Positions 1-11,052 of a stretch of 64,000 bases of DNA are shown here, piece after piece. Both the position numbers and the translations under genes were made by a program. Position 1 is the stretch's first letter; every line of letters begins with the position of its first letter. A model generated the notes under the pieces. The model did no database searches. It was given only the letters and a program-made list of their open reading frames with translations, and had not been told where the DNA came from. The stretch is from Nymphaea colorata (taxonomy: Eukaryota; Streptophyta; Magnoliopsida; Nymphaeales; Nymphaeaceae): positions 17,532,106 through 17,596,105 of the forward strand of contig NC_045141.1 of the NCBI RefSeq assembly GCF_008831285.2, written 5' to 3'.

Positions 1-880
1 GATATGTCGAATACAAATTTATTTTGGGTCTTGTTAATTTCACAAGTATTTTTAGTAGCGGGCGCGACGAAAGTTTTGCAGCATTAATTCAATGCTGAGA
101 AGACGAGCATGATTCACTAATTAGTAGACAAGAGAATCAAAGTTGAAGCCTTCAAGGTCAGGAGTTTATACTAAAGGTCTTAAAAAATGTCCAAGAATGC
201 CTCTCTATCATTTAACGAGTAAAGGATTATCATGTTGCTAGACCCCAGATTGACCATTTCGTTCTTCTGTGAGGTTTTCAAAAATGTTCCTTGTGATACT
301 ATTAAATACATTTCATATTCATCTTTTCATTTTTACAGTTTTTCGGACTCATCCTGCACTTTACACCTTTTGGCTATTGCCTTAACCTTTGATCTTGACA
401 CATGTTGTCTTTCACATAGGTTGGAGTCCTAGACAATATTGACTATCTATCTGCACTTCGATATGTAAGTTAAAGCATAAAAAAGACATACCTCATAGAT
501 ACTGAAAGCGGATCCAATAGTCTAGCAAGATGAGGACGAGTAAAAGCACGCTTTTGTTGAACGATAGGGTAAAATACTCCTGCTTATCTAACACTGAATG
601 CATCGAGCGACTAAATTTGATAGATATATCCTTAGTCGATTGGACATCCTTATGGATGGAATTTTTCAATTAAAGAAAAATAGGAGCATGCACTTAGAAA
701 ACTTTAAAAGATCAAAAACATTTTGAAAGGAAAACTCGTAGGGTTGTGGATGATTAGAAAAGTACTTTTGTCATCCTATTTTGAAATGTACGTTTTTCCT
801 TGCCGTCATTATTCTAGTTTTGCATTTCTGCACGTTCATTCTTACGCCATTTACCTTAGAATTCAAAAACCCAATATTAT
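1..880. other. AT-rich intergenic DNA, nothing recognised
   Basis: Only short open frames without recognisable protein similarity are present. I see no clear repeat borders, RNA gene or exon of the AVT1 family here. Confidence 0.5.
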
Positions 881-2960
881 GGATTACTTATAAAATAAAA
901 TGGTAGTCTTACCCGCTTTCCTATGACACATCTCTCCAGAATCCTTTTAATTAGACACGTACTAGTTATGGTTTTTTCCTTACACTTCAACAGTTGGTAC
1001 CCTATTAAAGATTGAAAGACATTTTAAAAGCTTATAAAGGAAGTTGATAAAGTGACTAGTTGTTTGAGGTTTTGATATTTTTTTTTTTTTGGTTAAAACC
1101 AAACCTACTAGAAAGTGGATCTAGTCATTACAATAGTATCAGAGCATGGTTGTCTGCAGAAAACGACAGACGAACACTAGGGATTTTTTGGAACGTTGGG
1201 ATGGCTGAAGGCAGAAGCCTGGTTTTCAGCAAAGGGAAAGGGGTAAACCACTGTGGTTTTGATGTTGCAGAAGAGAGAGAGAGAGAGAGAAAGAGAGGGA
1301 ACAAAATGCAACGTGTGAAGAGGATTACCCTCTATCTTCCCATTCTGATGGTGTTGTCAACAGCGTCAAGAAGCTGCAGCGCCGGGAGATCTCCTCCAAG
1401 GGCAGTTGGCTCTTCAGCAAGAGCAACGCTCGAGAGAGGTTTAGGAACATACACTTACAGAGAGGGGGAGCGGGAGAGCGAGAGGGGGAGTGGGAGCAGA
1501 GAGGGGGAGTAGAGAGTGAGAGTGAGAGGGAGAGGGAGAGGGGGAGCCAGGAGGGGGAGAGGAGGGCGGGAGTCGGGCCGACCCATTGGGCCCGGCCCGG
1601 GCCAGGTTTTTTCGGCCCGATGCCTAGGCTTAGTCTTCAGCATCAAATGCTTATAAATAGAGTTGGTATAAATAGAGTTGGTAAAGTGATTACTTGTCAT
1701 TAAACCAAGAGAATTTATGTGTGTGCTTTAAGAGAGTAGATTGTAACACTCTTAAAGTTTAGTATGTATTAAAGATTATGAAAAACCTTCAAGTGCTTAT
1801 AAATAAGATTGATAAAGTGATTGATTATTCTGATTTTTAACTTTTTTTTGAACTGAAACCAAAACTACTAGGAGGCAGGTCCAGATCTGTTGGACCACCG
1901 GTGTATGAATGACTCTAACCGTTCATATGATGCCAGTAAGGGGAGCAGCAAATTAATATTATTTTTCACTGATTCTTATGGTTGGGTATAAAATATTATT
2001 TTGCACTGATTCCGGTATGGAGAATAATAAAAGACATATAGTATGCTGAGATGATGTCATTAGACCATGAGAGTTTATGTGTGTGCTTTAATGAGGTAGA
2101 TTGTAACACTCCAAAGTTTAGTCATGGTATTGAAAATTGTGGAAGACCATCAAGTGCTTATAAATGAGGATGCAGGACGGGTCAAGGTCCGTCGCACCAA
2201 GGAACTCAATCTAGTGAAAAAGTTAATTTAATAGTTCATATGATGCCAATAACCGTGGAGCAGCAAATTAATATTATTTTGCACCCATTTTTATGGTCGG
2301 GTACAAAATATAATTTTGCACCGATTTTTATATTTGGGTATGGAGGACCGTAAAAAACATATAGTGTCTTGGGATTATGTCATTAGACCCCGAGAGTTTA
2401 GGGGCGCGTTGCCAAAGAATGGTGGTATCTTATTTTTTACTTCGGAGGAAGTTTGGACTTAGGTAATGAGGAATAAATAAGCCTTCGTATACATGTGGAT
2501 CAACAGTACCCGATATGATGTTAGGAGAGAAATCAAATTTGTGGGCATAAAAAATTAAAGGTTTCTATTTTTTTCCAAGACAGAGATGACAGTGAAAAGG
2601 TACATGTCTATTTCAATGGATGGTTTCAAACTCTGGTATTTATTAGACAGCTAGAGTATATAGATCTATTCCGCTTCCCGGCATGAATATTTTCTCTCAC
2701 AAAGCTGTGAAGGCGTTGGTTGTTTATTGCGCGGAGGGCAATACGGCTTTTAGGAAATGATATTTTGTGATCTAGAGGTGCCCGACGTGTAAAAAAGAGG
2801 TCGATGGATTTCCTACAAGATTTTCTTGGGCTCTTTTGTTTGGTTTGGTTTCTGTTTCTTGTAGGCCCTGTTATCAGTTCATTCATTCCGAAAGTGGTGC
2901 CTCTCAGTTTGGATTGCTGCTAGTAATGTTGAAATTCCCCTCTCTCTCTCTCTCTCTCTA
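880..2960 (+). repeat. Composite repeat region, first copy
   Basis: This stretch is a diverged copy of about 15480-17960. Shared landmarks in the same order are a leader at about 922-1135 (matching about 15523-15745), several units built around a 'gttcatatgatgcca' core (1923, 2236), a unique tail at about 2395-2510 (matching about 17135-17250) and a final CT run at about 2940. At about 1134 there is a 'gtatcagagcatggtt' string just after a CA dinucleotide. It resembles the initiator-Met tRNA primer-binding site of plant Copia elements, so the region may derive from a non-autonomous LTR element. No gag or pol coding is visible. Confidence 0.55.
1440..1570 (+). repeat. Purine-rich GAGGGGGAG minisatellite-like stretch
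   Basis: About 130 bases consist almost entirely of G and A on the + strand, with irregular repeats of 'gagggggag' and 'gagagg'. A GC-rich patch follows at 1570-1610. The open frames crossing it in both directions are low-complexity and are not called as genes. Confidence 0.7.
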
Positions 2961-3850
2961 TATCTAGGTGGGAACAGATTGGGTAAAATTTAATTGCATA
3001 GAAATTACTCTCAAATTCAAGAACATCTTTAACACGACTAAACTGTCCCCCATCTCAAAAGCAAGAAATGAAGAAAATTTACGGACCAATTCGGGCATGT
3101 CATATAGAAATTAGGATTAACATGTCTTTTCTTTTGAGCTTTTATGATCTTGTTTATCAAATCTCACGCGACATATAGTGGATGATCTATGTGGTCTACA
3201 TGCATCTTCTAAGATTATATTTATATATATACCCTTTAAACATAATATTTGAAATATGTATTTTTTTTTAAATCTAACCTTATCAATATGATCATAAGGA
3301 CATGCTGATGCAAAATATATATTAAGTTGAGTTTGTGTTAATAGTGTTTTTATAAATGAATGACCTGACTGCAGGTCCTCTTCTTGTGCTCCTGAATATA
3401 ACAGGATAACAACACAACAATTAATCCTCTTGTGCTCCTGAATATAACACAAGAACAACACAACAACTAATCCACCACTTGTTTCTTCAAGTAGTCACAA
3501 GGCATGACACAAGACAGCAAAGATTAAGCACACCACAAGAAAACTTTCAGTATCCTTGAAAGTCTTTCTCACACACATACCCAAATGGCAATATATATAT
3601 ACATGACAAAAAAAACTGAAAAATAAATGACATGACTCTTGGTGATTCCACTATAGCCATAACTGACATATGCATTAAAAAACAAAAACTGAAAAATTAA
3701 AATTGGCAAGCTGAAGAGGCACTTGTCATGTGCATGATGGAATTATTAGGGAACCTAAAAGTTGGACGCTTCACCTTCTTCATAAAGACCGCTGCACCTT
3801 TTATTTTTTGCATTTTCATCAATCTCATGTTTCGTCAGGACATGGTGTTG
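2960..3850. other. Intergenic DNA, nothing coding recognised
   Basis: AT-rich sequence. The only clear structure is a two-copy direct repeat with a 45-bp period at about 3383-3472, annotated separately. The minus-strand open frame at 3117-3461 is partly created by that repeat and resembles nothing I know. Confidence 0.5.
3383..3472. repeat. Two-copy tandem repeat, 45-bp period
   Basis: The string 'cttgtgctcctgaatataac' occurs at 3383 and again at 3428, followed both times by an ACAACACAACAA-type tail. This is a simple local duplication. Confidence 0.8.
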
Positions 3851-3852
3851 CT

Positions 3853-4788
3853 TAAAACGTTGCATTCTGGACCGTTCATGCTAATATTATTGCATTCCCA
3901 GTAAGAGCCTTGTTGATTTCACGGTTTCACCCATTTTTCATGCAAGTCTAATAGATATAAAATGTTAGAAATGAACCGTTCATGCTAATTATATTAATAT
4001 CTCGCATTGATCTCTGTCCTTTTCATTTTGCCCTTATTAGGTGATCAATACCCTTACCAAGTATACCTTCAGTTCTGATAATATTTATGGATTATTGCAC
4101 AATGCCCTCTGGTAAACCAACTCAAATTTCATGCAGAAATTGTTAACTTGACATAAAACAGATACGCGTTAGTATTAATCAAAGTGCCTTGAGGAGCTGC
4201 TTCCAGAAGGGAAACAAAATGATTGGGTGGTTTGCGTGCTAATGAGGACAGGACTGGTTATTTCAACTATTTGTGTCGCATTTCTTTGACCCTTTTTCGA
4301 TATGCGTATCCTCACTGGTGCATATGATAAATTTACTCTGCATGTTGTCGAAAGATTAATAAACCAAAAGTTTTTCTTGCAGTTCCCAAGTTCTAAACAT
4401 GTGAATGCAGTCCAGGATAGTGCATAAGCATCCTAGTCTGTTTGACAATAAATAATAGCTTAAGTTAGTCTTCCTTCCCACAGTGCTATGGTTCCAGGTC
4501 TATTCATTGCATTGTTCGGCTCTCTTTTATGCTCACTTATGGTAAGAGCCGTGAACCGTAAAAGCACATTTTACAATGTGAATAAACTTATAGAACTTTT
4601 TTTCTTGATTTTTGATAAGCACACTTCGTCTGTTGCTATGCTCATCACAGGCTGTCATCTTTCCTCCTCTTTGTTTCTTGAAGATTTTAAAGAAGACAGC
4701 AAACTTTGAGGTAATTCAGTGAAAAAATGTGCTTTTACGGAGCACGTACTCCTCTCTGTCTCGGATCCCGCAGAGCTTCTACACGTGA
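3853..4788 (+). pseudogene. AVT1 3'-end relic A (exons 7-12, mosaic)
   Basis: Degenerate 3' part of an AVT1-family transporter. Visible pieces are the end of exon 7 (about 3853-3875), exon 8 (4041-4060, the 20-nt microexon), exon 9 (4162-4299), exon 10 (4498-4541), exon 11 (4651-4710) and the last third of exon 12 (about 4738-4788, stop TGA). Damage: an 8-nt deletion in exon 9 shifts the frame, the exon-9 donor GT has become AT, and intron 11 plus the start of exon 12 are deleted. Exon 9 resembles copy 2 (DWVVCV-type), while exons 10-11 resemble copy 3 (60-nt exon 11), so the relic is chimeric. The whole block through about 6030 is paralogous to about 35000-38090. Confidence 0.85.
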
Positions 4789-5220
4789 TCTCAACAGTCT
4801 ATCCAAGTCAACTTTTGTTTCCATTTTATCTCAACTGTAAAACTTTGATGGCAGACGGACACAAATAAATGAATTGCTTATTTGCAAATAATTTGCAGGA
4901 CTCAGGTTTCGCTTCTGCAAATAGTTTGATCTTGCGAAAAAGCCTGGTTCACATATAAGACCAATGTAATTTCACATTCCGGGATAAATATGTTGGGGTG
5001 TGGAGTCTGATCCATACAGGATCATACTTAATAGGTGAAAATTTTTTGTAAGAGTATATATGTAATTTGCATTTTCTTGAAACTAACGAAAGCTCTCCTG
5101 ATGTTTAAATTTTCTTTTTCTGCAGCTTAATGAAGTTCACAACTAACTGCATAAATTCGTCAGCCAACAGAGTAAAAGGTATATTTTTCTGCCTAGAAAC
5201 ACGTCTGATAACCTCATCAT
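4789..5220 (+). repeat. Duplicated AVT1 3' flank (block I)
   Basis: Sequence after the relic stop codon is shared with the 3' flanks of copy 2 (about 32750-32915), the half-gene (36234-36660) and copy 3 (53481-53670). Shared landmarks include 'tccaagtcaac' and 'gtttgatcttgcg'. It is probably old 3' UTR and downstream DNA carried along during duplication. No separate gene is visible. Confidence 0.7.
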
Positions 5221-5625
5221 ATTCCACTCCGCTTATTGCCAACGATGAGGAATTCCACGATGGTGGGCTACGATGCAGGCCATCAGCCCTGTGAGAAGCT
5301 GATCAAAAGCATTCCATGCATTTCTGAATTTGAGAAAGTGGGCATCTTCATTTTGATATTTTATGGTGATTTAAAAGTTATATTGCCCTTGTACATATCA
5401 ACTGCGGCGCTATGATAACGGGGAGCAGTACTGGTAACATGGATCTTGGGCTGATATAAAAGGAGTGGAGATCGTCAGAATAAGCACAAAGATCATCTTT
5501 CAATTAGATAAAGAGAAAGTAAATGTCGACGCTACAACAAACCAAGATTCAAATATTGTACTCGTTACTGTAATGCAGGACATTTATTTAAGGAAAACTC
5601 ACCACTCACGATCACGAAAATAATG
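5221..5625 (+). other. Unrecognised paired module, copy 1 (possible gene relic)
   Basis: About 370 bases are well conserved with about 37258-37620. In both copies the + strand opens with a similar peptide containing GHQPCEKLI, then EKVGIFILIF and PLYISTAAL. This copy ends at a TGA after STAAL. A second frame containing VEIVRIS follows, also shared. I do not recognise the family. It may be a relic of a neighbouring exon or part of the ancestral 3' flank. The frame is short, has no clear start context, and is interrupted here. Confidence 0.4.
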
Positions 5626-6031
5626 CTGGTGAAAAATGTGATTCCCCCACAACGGCAATACGAACATAAAAAAATATCAATTTTCTAAAAAGTCAAAAAG
5701 TCCCCCACGTGCCCAGTTAGTATCCGATAAGGATAGATACGAGCATGTTCTATGCTGTTTAAACAAGCAAGCTTTAGCTGCATTGTGTACTAATGCAGCT
5801 GCTTTGGAGAGGAGGGTTTGGAGAGATGGTTTGGGCGGAAGGATGAAATACTCGTCATATTTACCCAAAAAATATACCATGGTTAACTTATTTTATGATC
5901 CCAATACCCCAACCCTTCATTTTGAATCCAATATAACCTTGAAAATGGAAACGTAGGTAACCCATTTCACTTATTTCAAAATTCCAGACTTTACCTAGAT
6001 GCCCTTGTGAGCAGAGTTTCTAAAAAAAAAA
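5626..6031 (+). repeat. Rest of duplicated block I
   Basis: Continues the similarity to about 37620-38085, with shared strings such as 'catttatttaagg' and 'gatgcccttgtgagc'. The minus-strand 67-codon frame at 5677-5880 is not supported by the paralogous copy and is not called. Confidence 0.6.
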
Positions 6032-6194
6032 ATCACCGTAAAAGAAGCTGGATGGACAAGCTTGCTCATCTTAACTTGCTTTGAAGCCATGTGTTGCTAC
6101 ATGGGCATCCTCATGGGATGTTGTATGAGAAGCAGGGGAGGCGTTACAAGCTATCCAGCTGCTTATGGAAAATTCAGGAGTGTTTTTGTACTTG
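6032..6194 (+). pseudogene. Isolated AVT1 exon-3 relic
   Basis: The sequence encodes most of exon 3 of an AVT1 transporter: transmembrane segment 2 and the loop after it (KEAGWTSLLILTCFEAMCC, then a GxLMGCCM-like stretch). It lacks the start of the exon with TM1, lacks 12 nt of the PDIGEAAYG motif, and its donor is altered (cttgtaaagt instead of cttgtaagt). No other exons lie beside it. It sits exactly where the duplicated blocks at 3.85-6.03 and 6.48-8.57 kb meet, so it is probably left over from a recombination event. Confidence 0.85.
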
Positions 6195-6482
6195 TAAAGT
6201 AACTTTAATTCTTCTAATCCTCAGGTGTTTTCATAAATATAACAAGCAATGAAAAATTTGTTTTCATTAAACCTGCATGAATTTTCACCAAGAAAGGCCA
6301 TCGATAGCCTTGGTGACACAAAACGTAAAAAAAACTTAAATAGGTGAAGTTTCCATAATCTTGGCAACAATAAGCATGAGAAACTAAATCTGATTTGAAA
6401 GAAAGATTTTATTTTCTTTTATCATTAATTTTAATTGATCTTGTGTCTTAATGTAAAACCAAACCGTTGCCTTTCAAAAACA
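6195..6482. other. Short intergenic stretch, nothing recognised
   Basis: AT-rich filler between the exon-3 relic and the start of the second duplicated block. Confidence 0.4.
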
Positions 6483-6800
6483 GTGTCTTAATGTAAAACC
6501 GTTTTTATCTTTACCGCCAAAATAAGCTTAAGTAAGATCATATTGGAATAAAAAACTACAGCTTGTAATATTGTTTACAACAACATCTAAGAGCTCATAA
6601 TTCATTTTTGTAATTTGGAAAACGAATGCCACAAGAAATCCTACTGAGAATGTTATGAGAAAAAAATTTGAGAGGTCTCAACTTAATAATAAATCAGGAA
6701 AAACACAACTAATCTCAGCAAGATCCCAAACGTTGTTTGGAAAATTAAAGCAAAAAAAAAAAAAATTCTTTTCTTAATCAATACGTGGTACGCTGAAAAA

Positions 6801-6801
6801 T

Positions 6802-6859
<58 letters not shown>
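6801..6859. repeat. (CA)n(TA)n microsatellite
   Basis: A CA run at 6801-6818 is followed directly by a TA run to 6859. Confidence 0.95.
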
Positions 6860-6864
<5 letters not shown>

Positions 6865-7209
6865 AGTGACCTTGAGCCCTATCTTCACATTTCGTAACTA
6901 CGAGGAAGCCCACTCACAGTTAAGAGATAATCTTGCTAAACTGTTTTACAAGTGAAGATTTTATTGAACAAAATCAAGAGTTTTACATCCAAAGTTAAAA
7001 GGTTTAAGTTACATCCTAACATCTCTCAGGCATGAGGAAACCTTGGGAGGCGGTCTATAAAGGCCCAGCTAGTCTCAAACATATGATTAATCGTGAGATT
7101 ACCCTAGCAGGTGCCTCCCAAAATCATACCCATGAATAACCTATCTCTGCTGCTGTTTTTTTACCTTCCTCTTCTTCCTTAGATGAAAATTTGATCAGGG
7201 GTGCCGTTC

Positions 7210-7211
<2 letters not shown>

Positions 7212-7245
<34 letters not shown>
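7212..7245. repeat. (TA)n microsatellite
   Basis: An uninterrupted AT dinucleotide run, absent from the paralogous block at 55 kb. Confidence 0.95.
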
Positions 7246-7246
<1 letters not shown>

Positions 7247-8573
7247 CATCTGAATTTTGGCATCCAACAGACTATTAAACTACATTTGAAATTTTAAACT
7301 GTATTAAGGCTGATACCCATAGATTTTCATGGTTCCAGATACAAAATGGAAACCGTGGAATTACAGGTACTCATATTGTAAAAGAGCAATGCCTAGATTT
7401 TGAATTATTAAGCATTAGAATGTAATAGAAATGTGGGCCTCTGTCTTACGACTATATATACAAAAAAGGTAGTTGGTCCCCAAAGGCAGGATTCTAGTTA
7501 GTTGTTGAGAGAATCAAAGAATATCCAACCGGAAGTGTGGGGAATAGATCTGCGCCTTTGTGAAGAACTAAATGTAATAGTTACTCCAAAAGAGATGACT
7601 CCTGACGGATATAAAATAGGAAAAAAAAGGAAGAAGAACAGGATGACAACACGATTCCCTTCATTGTGATGCGCAGAATCTGACAGTTCCAAAATGAAAA
7701 TTTACGTCTAATATTCGAATCGTTATATGATTTTTTCTCACCGAATTTGATGTCTAAATCTGGTTGCATGGAAAAAATTTGTTATTTCCAAATCTCAAAC
7801 TGATCTTCAAATCCAAGTAGCTAGGATTATCCAATACCATTAATTGATTATTGAAATAATTATATTCTAGCATCTGAATCCAACCCACTAACCCCCAACT
7901 ACATCTGTATAAAACTTTATTGAGTAATAGTTTAATTTTTTTAGCTTCTTCTTTCTGTTTCTTTCCTTTCCTTCCCTTCCTCTTTGGACTGAAGCTCCTT
8001 CAAACATATCTTTACTTATGTATCCTGTACTTTCACATCTGCAGTCACAAAAACCAGAGACAAAGCAAGGGAGCTGGCAGGGGCCATGGCCTCCTCTCAC
8101 ATTTTGGAAAAAACAAAAATTATAGTTATATCTTTTAAAATTTTTAATGTGGCCCATATAAAAATTTTGAAAACTATTGTTTGGCCCATGAACAAATTTT
8201 GAAAATACTATTGAGCCTCCCCACAAAAAAAAAAAATTCAGGCTCTGTCTTTGATAAAAAAACAATAATTTTACTTATATTGAGCACATTTGCTTCCTTT
8301 TTTGTTGAAAGTCGAAGGTTTTCAACATGATCCAACAAGTCGAGCAAAGATGTACCTTCGAGGTAGACCTACCTTTTGCCGACGACCTTTCCTTTTTCTT
8401 TTCGCTTGTACGAGAACGACCACCTTTCCTTTTTCTTTCCTTTTTCCGACCACCTTTCTTTTTTCTTTCCTTTTTCTTTTCGCTTGTAGAAGAACATCAA
8501 GCTATTTGTGTCGCTTGCATCTGATCTGGAAGGCATTAATAAATATTCGGTGCACATCTCTTCAAAAGAGGAA

Positions 8574-9014
8574 AGGGGAGAACCCAGGTCTTGCCCATGA
8601 TTTTTTTTTTTTTTGGGCTTTTTTTTTCCAATACTTCCCATTTAAACAGATCTCCTTTGGTTTCTCTTCCCCTCTCAGGACTGTGTTGGACTTCACTTCA
8701 AAGAGGCCAACGTCGGTTTATGATTGGAGTTTTTATGATACTCATTTTCTTAATTTAAGCATGCTTACTTGTGGAGTGGACCTTGGCTGTTGGGCTTCTA
8801 ATAGGCATGACTCCTCGCATAGGCCAAAGCCTCGTGTCCCATCTAAGGATGAAGTAAGGCTTACGGAGTGTTACCAACCAAGTCTTTCCCTTGGAGCACC
8901 AAAAGAACAAGTCTTGGGCAGGGTGAAACATGAAATACAAAAATGTAATTATGAAAGAGATGGCCGCAGAGAGCGTTCTTCGCACATACTCGTAACGTAA
9001 AATTAAAAACCACA
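8574..9014. other. Intergenic DNA with poly-T tracts
   Basis: A 236-codon open frame (8290-9000) runs through this stretch, but it begins at a non-ATG codon, is full of Phe/Leu from T-rich tracts and resembles nothing known. I treat it as non-coding. Confidence 0.5.
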
Positions 9015-9375
9015 ATCAGTCAAGCCACCTTGTCATTAAAAGTCATCTCAAAGTCGTTATACTCAGCTCAACCACATAATGAATGTTGAAAAATAATAAA
9101 ATATAATAAGAAATAGTTAAAAAGGTAGCAACTAAATAAGTTAAAGGAGTTAAAAGAAATGAGATAGATTTAACAAACACAAGTCAAAGGAATTGAGCTG
9201 GAGCTGGAGCTGGAAACTGCAATGTTGACTGTAGCCTGTTTTATGAAGCTCGACTCAGGTTTGAGCTAAGCATAAGTTTTCTTGAGTCGAGTTGAGCTTG
9301 AAACTCTTCTCTAAAACTGGACTTAACTTCGACCCAAGCTCAAGCCCAAATTTTCTAAGACTAGTCAATCTCTAA
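9015..9375. repeat. 'CTCGAGCTTGAG'-type interspersed repeat, copy 1
   Basis: Shares the string 'acataatgaatgttgaa' and the following A-rich stretch, then the GAGTCGAG/GAGCTTGA-rich end, with about 24470-24890. Such TCGAG/AGCTC-rich dispersed repeats are common in plant genomes. I cannot define terminal repeats. Confidence 0.55.
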
Positions 9376-9479
9376 CTGGGTTTAATGCAGCCCAATATTC
9401 ATCCTCCAATCTCAAAACTGCAATTTTAATGGGTGGGAATTCGTAGTAGGGTTGGATATTTCTGATCCGAGCCCATGGA

Positions 9480-9481
<2 letters not shown>

Positions 9482-9547
<66 letters not shown>
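9482..9547. repeat. (TA)n microsatellite
   Basis: About 33 uninterrupted TA units. Confidence 0.97.
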
Positions 9548-9550
<3 letters not shown>

Positions 9551-10790
9551 GCGGAGGGAGCACTTAGGTCATGGCCTCACCCCAACTAACTGAAAAAAAA
9601 ATACAATGAAAAAATAAAAAAATTTTAATTGTGCAATGTATTTTTTAAACTCGAGTTCAGTTTGGCCAATCCGAATCTGAAGTTGGATTATTGGACCCAC
9701 TCTTAATAAAACTACCTTGTTACTTTCTTTTTATAAAAAGAAGAATCTGAACTGTGGGAATTTGGGTGGAACAAAAGTTTCAGGTCTCATATATATATAG
9801 TTTCATGTTTATTTGTACAAGGAAGTTTTATTAAAGCATATCTTGATGTACGAATAAAGCCGAAAGGCTTACCCAGGGTTAGAGTTATAAAGTAAAACTT
9901 TGTTCCCGATATTAAAGTTCCAGAACCTATTATAAGTTCTCGTTACATTTGAGTAAAAGCTCATCTCCGCAATAGAATACCATGCATTCACACGTGGCCT
10001 GATCATTGAACTCCATAAATCAAGCGCCTGAAAGCGAAAATGGTTTACAAGTGGACCAAATTTTGGCTTATAATTGGAACCTGCATCCATTAAGTAAGCA
10101 TCTTTGCTTATCTCACCAGATTACCTCATAGGAACAGAGCACGAGTATTAATTCTCTAGAAAGATCATATTCCTCGGTCTCTTTCTTCTCCAACCATGAT
10201 CTCTGTGTCGGTGGTTGTGTTTATGAGATAAGGTGGATTACAGAAACAATGATCGGACAGCAATCTTGCAAAATTCTTCCGCTCCATGTCCACAGAAAGC
10301 TGTTCATATCTTCATCATCCGGGCAGTGGAAAACTCAGCCCATCCAAAATAAAATAAAAGGTTTGTACCGTTTGGGAAGTTTAGATTTTGTCGGCGACTA
10401 CAATGACACTAATATTTGTTAAACTTAAAACAATTTTTGTAAGTTGCTAAGAAGAAGGTGATGTCGTAATATGAATGTGATTTCTCGCGAACTATTATTA
10501 CGGTAAGGCATGGCAGTAACTGTTCGACCATGGGAGTTTTTTTTGTCTTGGAATAAGCCTATCAAGTGGTCTAATCCTTGAACGGTTCTTTATCTTTGAA
10601 AAATATTTTTTATATATTTTACGCCGTTAATTATATTAACGTAGGCAGTATATGCCAATTGTTATATTTTCTGGAGTGAGACATAGAGATGCCTAATTTC
10701 AAGATTATCTTAAAACAGGAAAAATTGCAATATCCGAATTTTCAAGAAAAAAAGGTTTAATGGTTGTGGGGAGAGGGCCATAGACGTCCT
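9548..10790. other. Intergenic DNA, nothing recognised
   Basis: No exon of a known family and no clear repeat boundaries. The minus-strand 73-codon frame at 9869-10090 has no recognisable similarity. Confidence 0.45.
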
Positions 10791-11052
10791 TGGCCGACAG
10801 CTTTACTGACGGATGATTCCACCTTTCCGAACACTCCACTTGGCGCGCGTAGGAACGAGAAATTTGCCCGTTAAGGGGCCTTCCACTCTCTCACCCTCTC
10901 ACACGTTTCATATTTTATCGGCTCTCTGCCAAATTCGCGCTGCCGGGAAGGGCACTCTGGAATTATTCTGAAACTCACGATAATCCATAGAGGCTTGGAT
11001 TAGGAATTGAATTCCTGACTGTGAAGACATTCCTCTCTTTTTGAACGAAGGG
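10791..11052 (+). promoter_or_regulatory. Upstream/5' UTR region of AVT1 copy 1
   Basis: This is the sequence just before the copy 1 start codon. It contains a CT-rich leader (about 10885-10905) and no clear TATA box within 150 bp of the ATG. The assignment rests only on position. Confidence 0.35.

Larger units (their letters stand above)
6483..8573 (+). repeat. Segmental duplication, first copy (pairs with 54571-56398)
   Basis: Two homologous parts (about 6483-6725 and 7258-8573) match 54571-54800 and 55193-56398 in order and orientation. The middle parts (6726-7257 here, 54801-55192 there) do not match. This copy has extra (CA)n(TA)n at 6801-6859, (TA)n at 7212-7245 and an expanded pyrimidine tract at about 8383-8485. 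At about 8060-8260 both copies hold an AT-rich element starting near 'ggagctggcaggggcc', resembling the hAT-like MITEs seen elsewhere in the window. Confidence 0.8.

Noticed and set aside
1060-1512. 150-codon frame
   Set aside because: Runs from the repeat region into a GAGGGGGAG minisatellite; the end is low-complexity Arg/Glu/Gly.
8290-9000. 236-codon open frame
   Set aside because: Starts at a non-ATG codon, is dominated by Phe/Leu/Pro/Thr from expanded pyrimidine and poly-T tracts, and is not preserved in the duplicated block at 55-56 kb.
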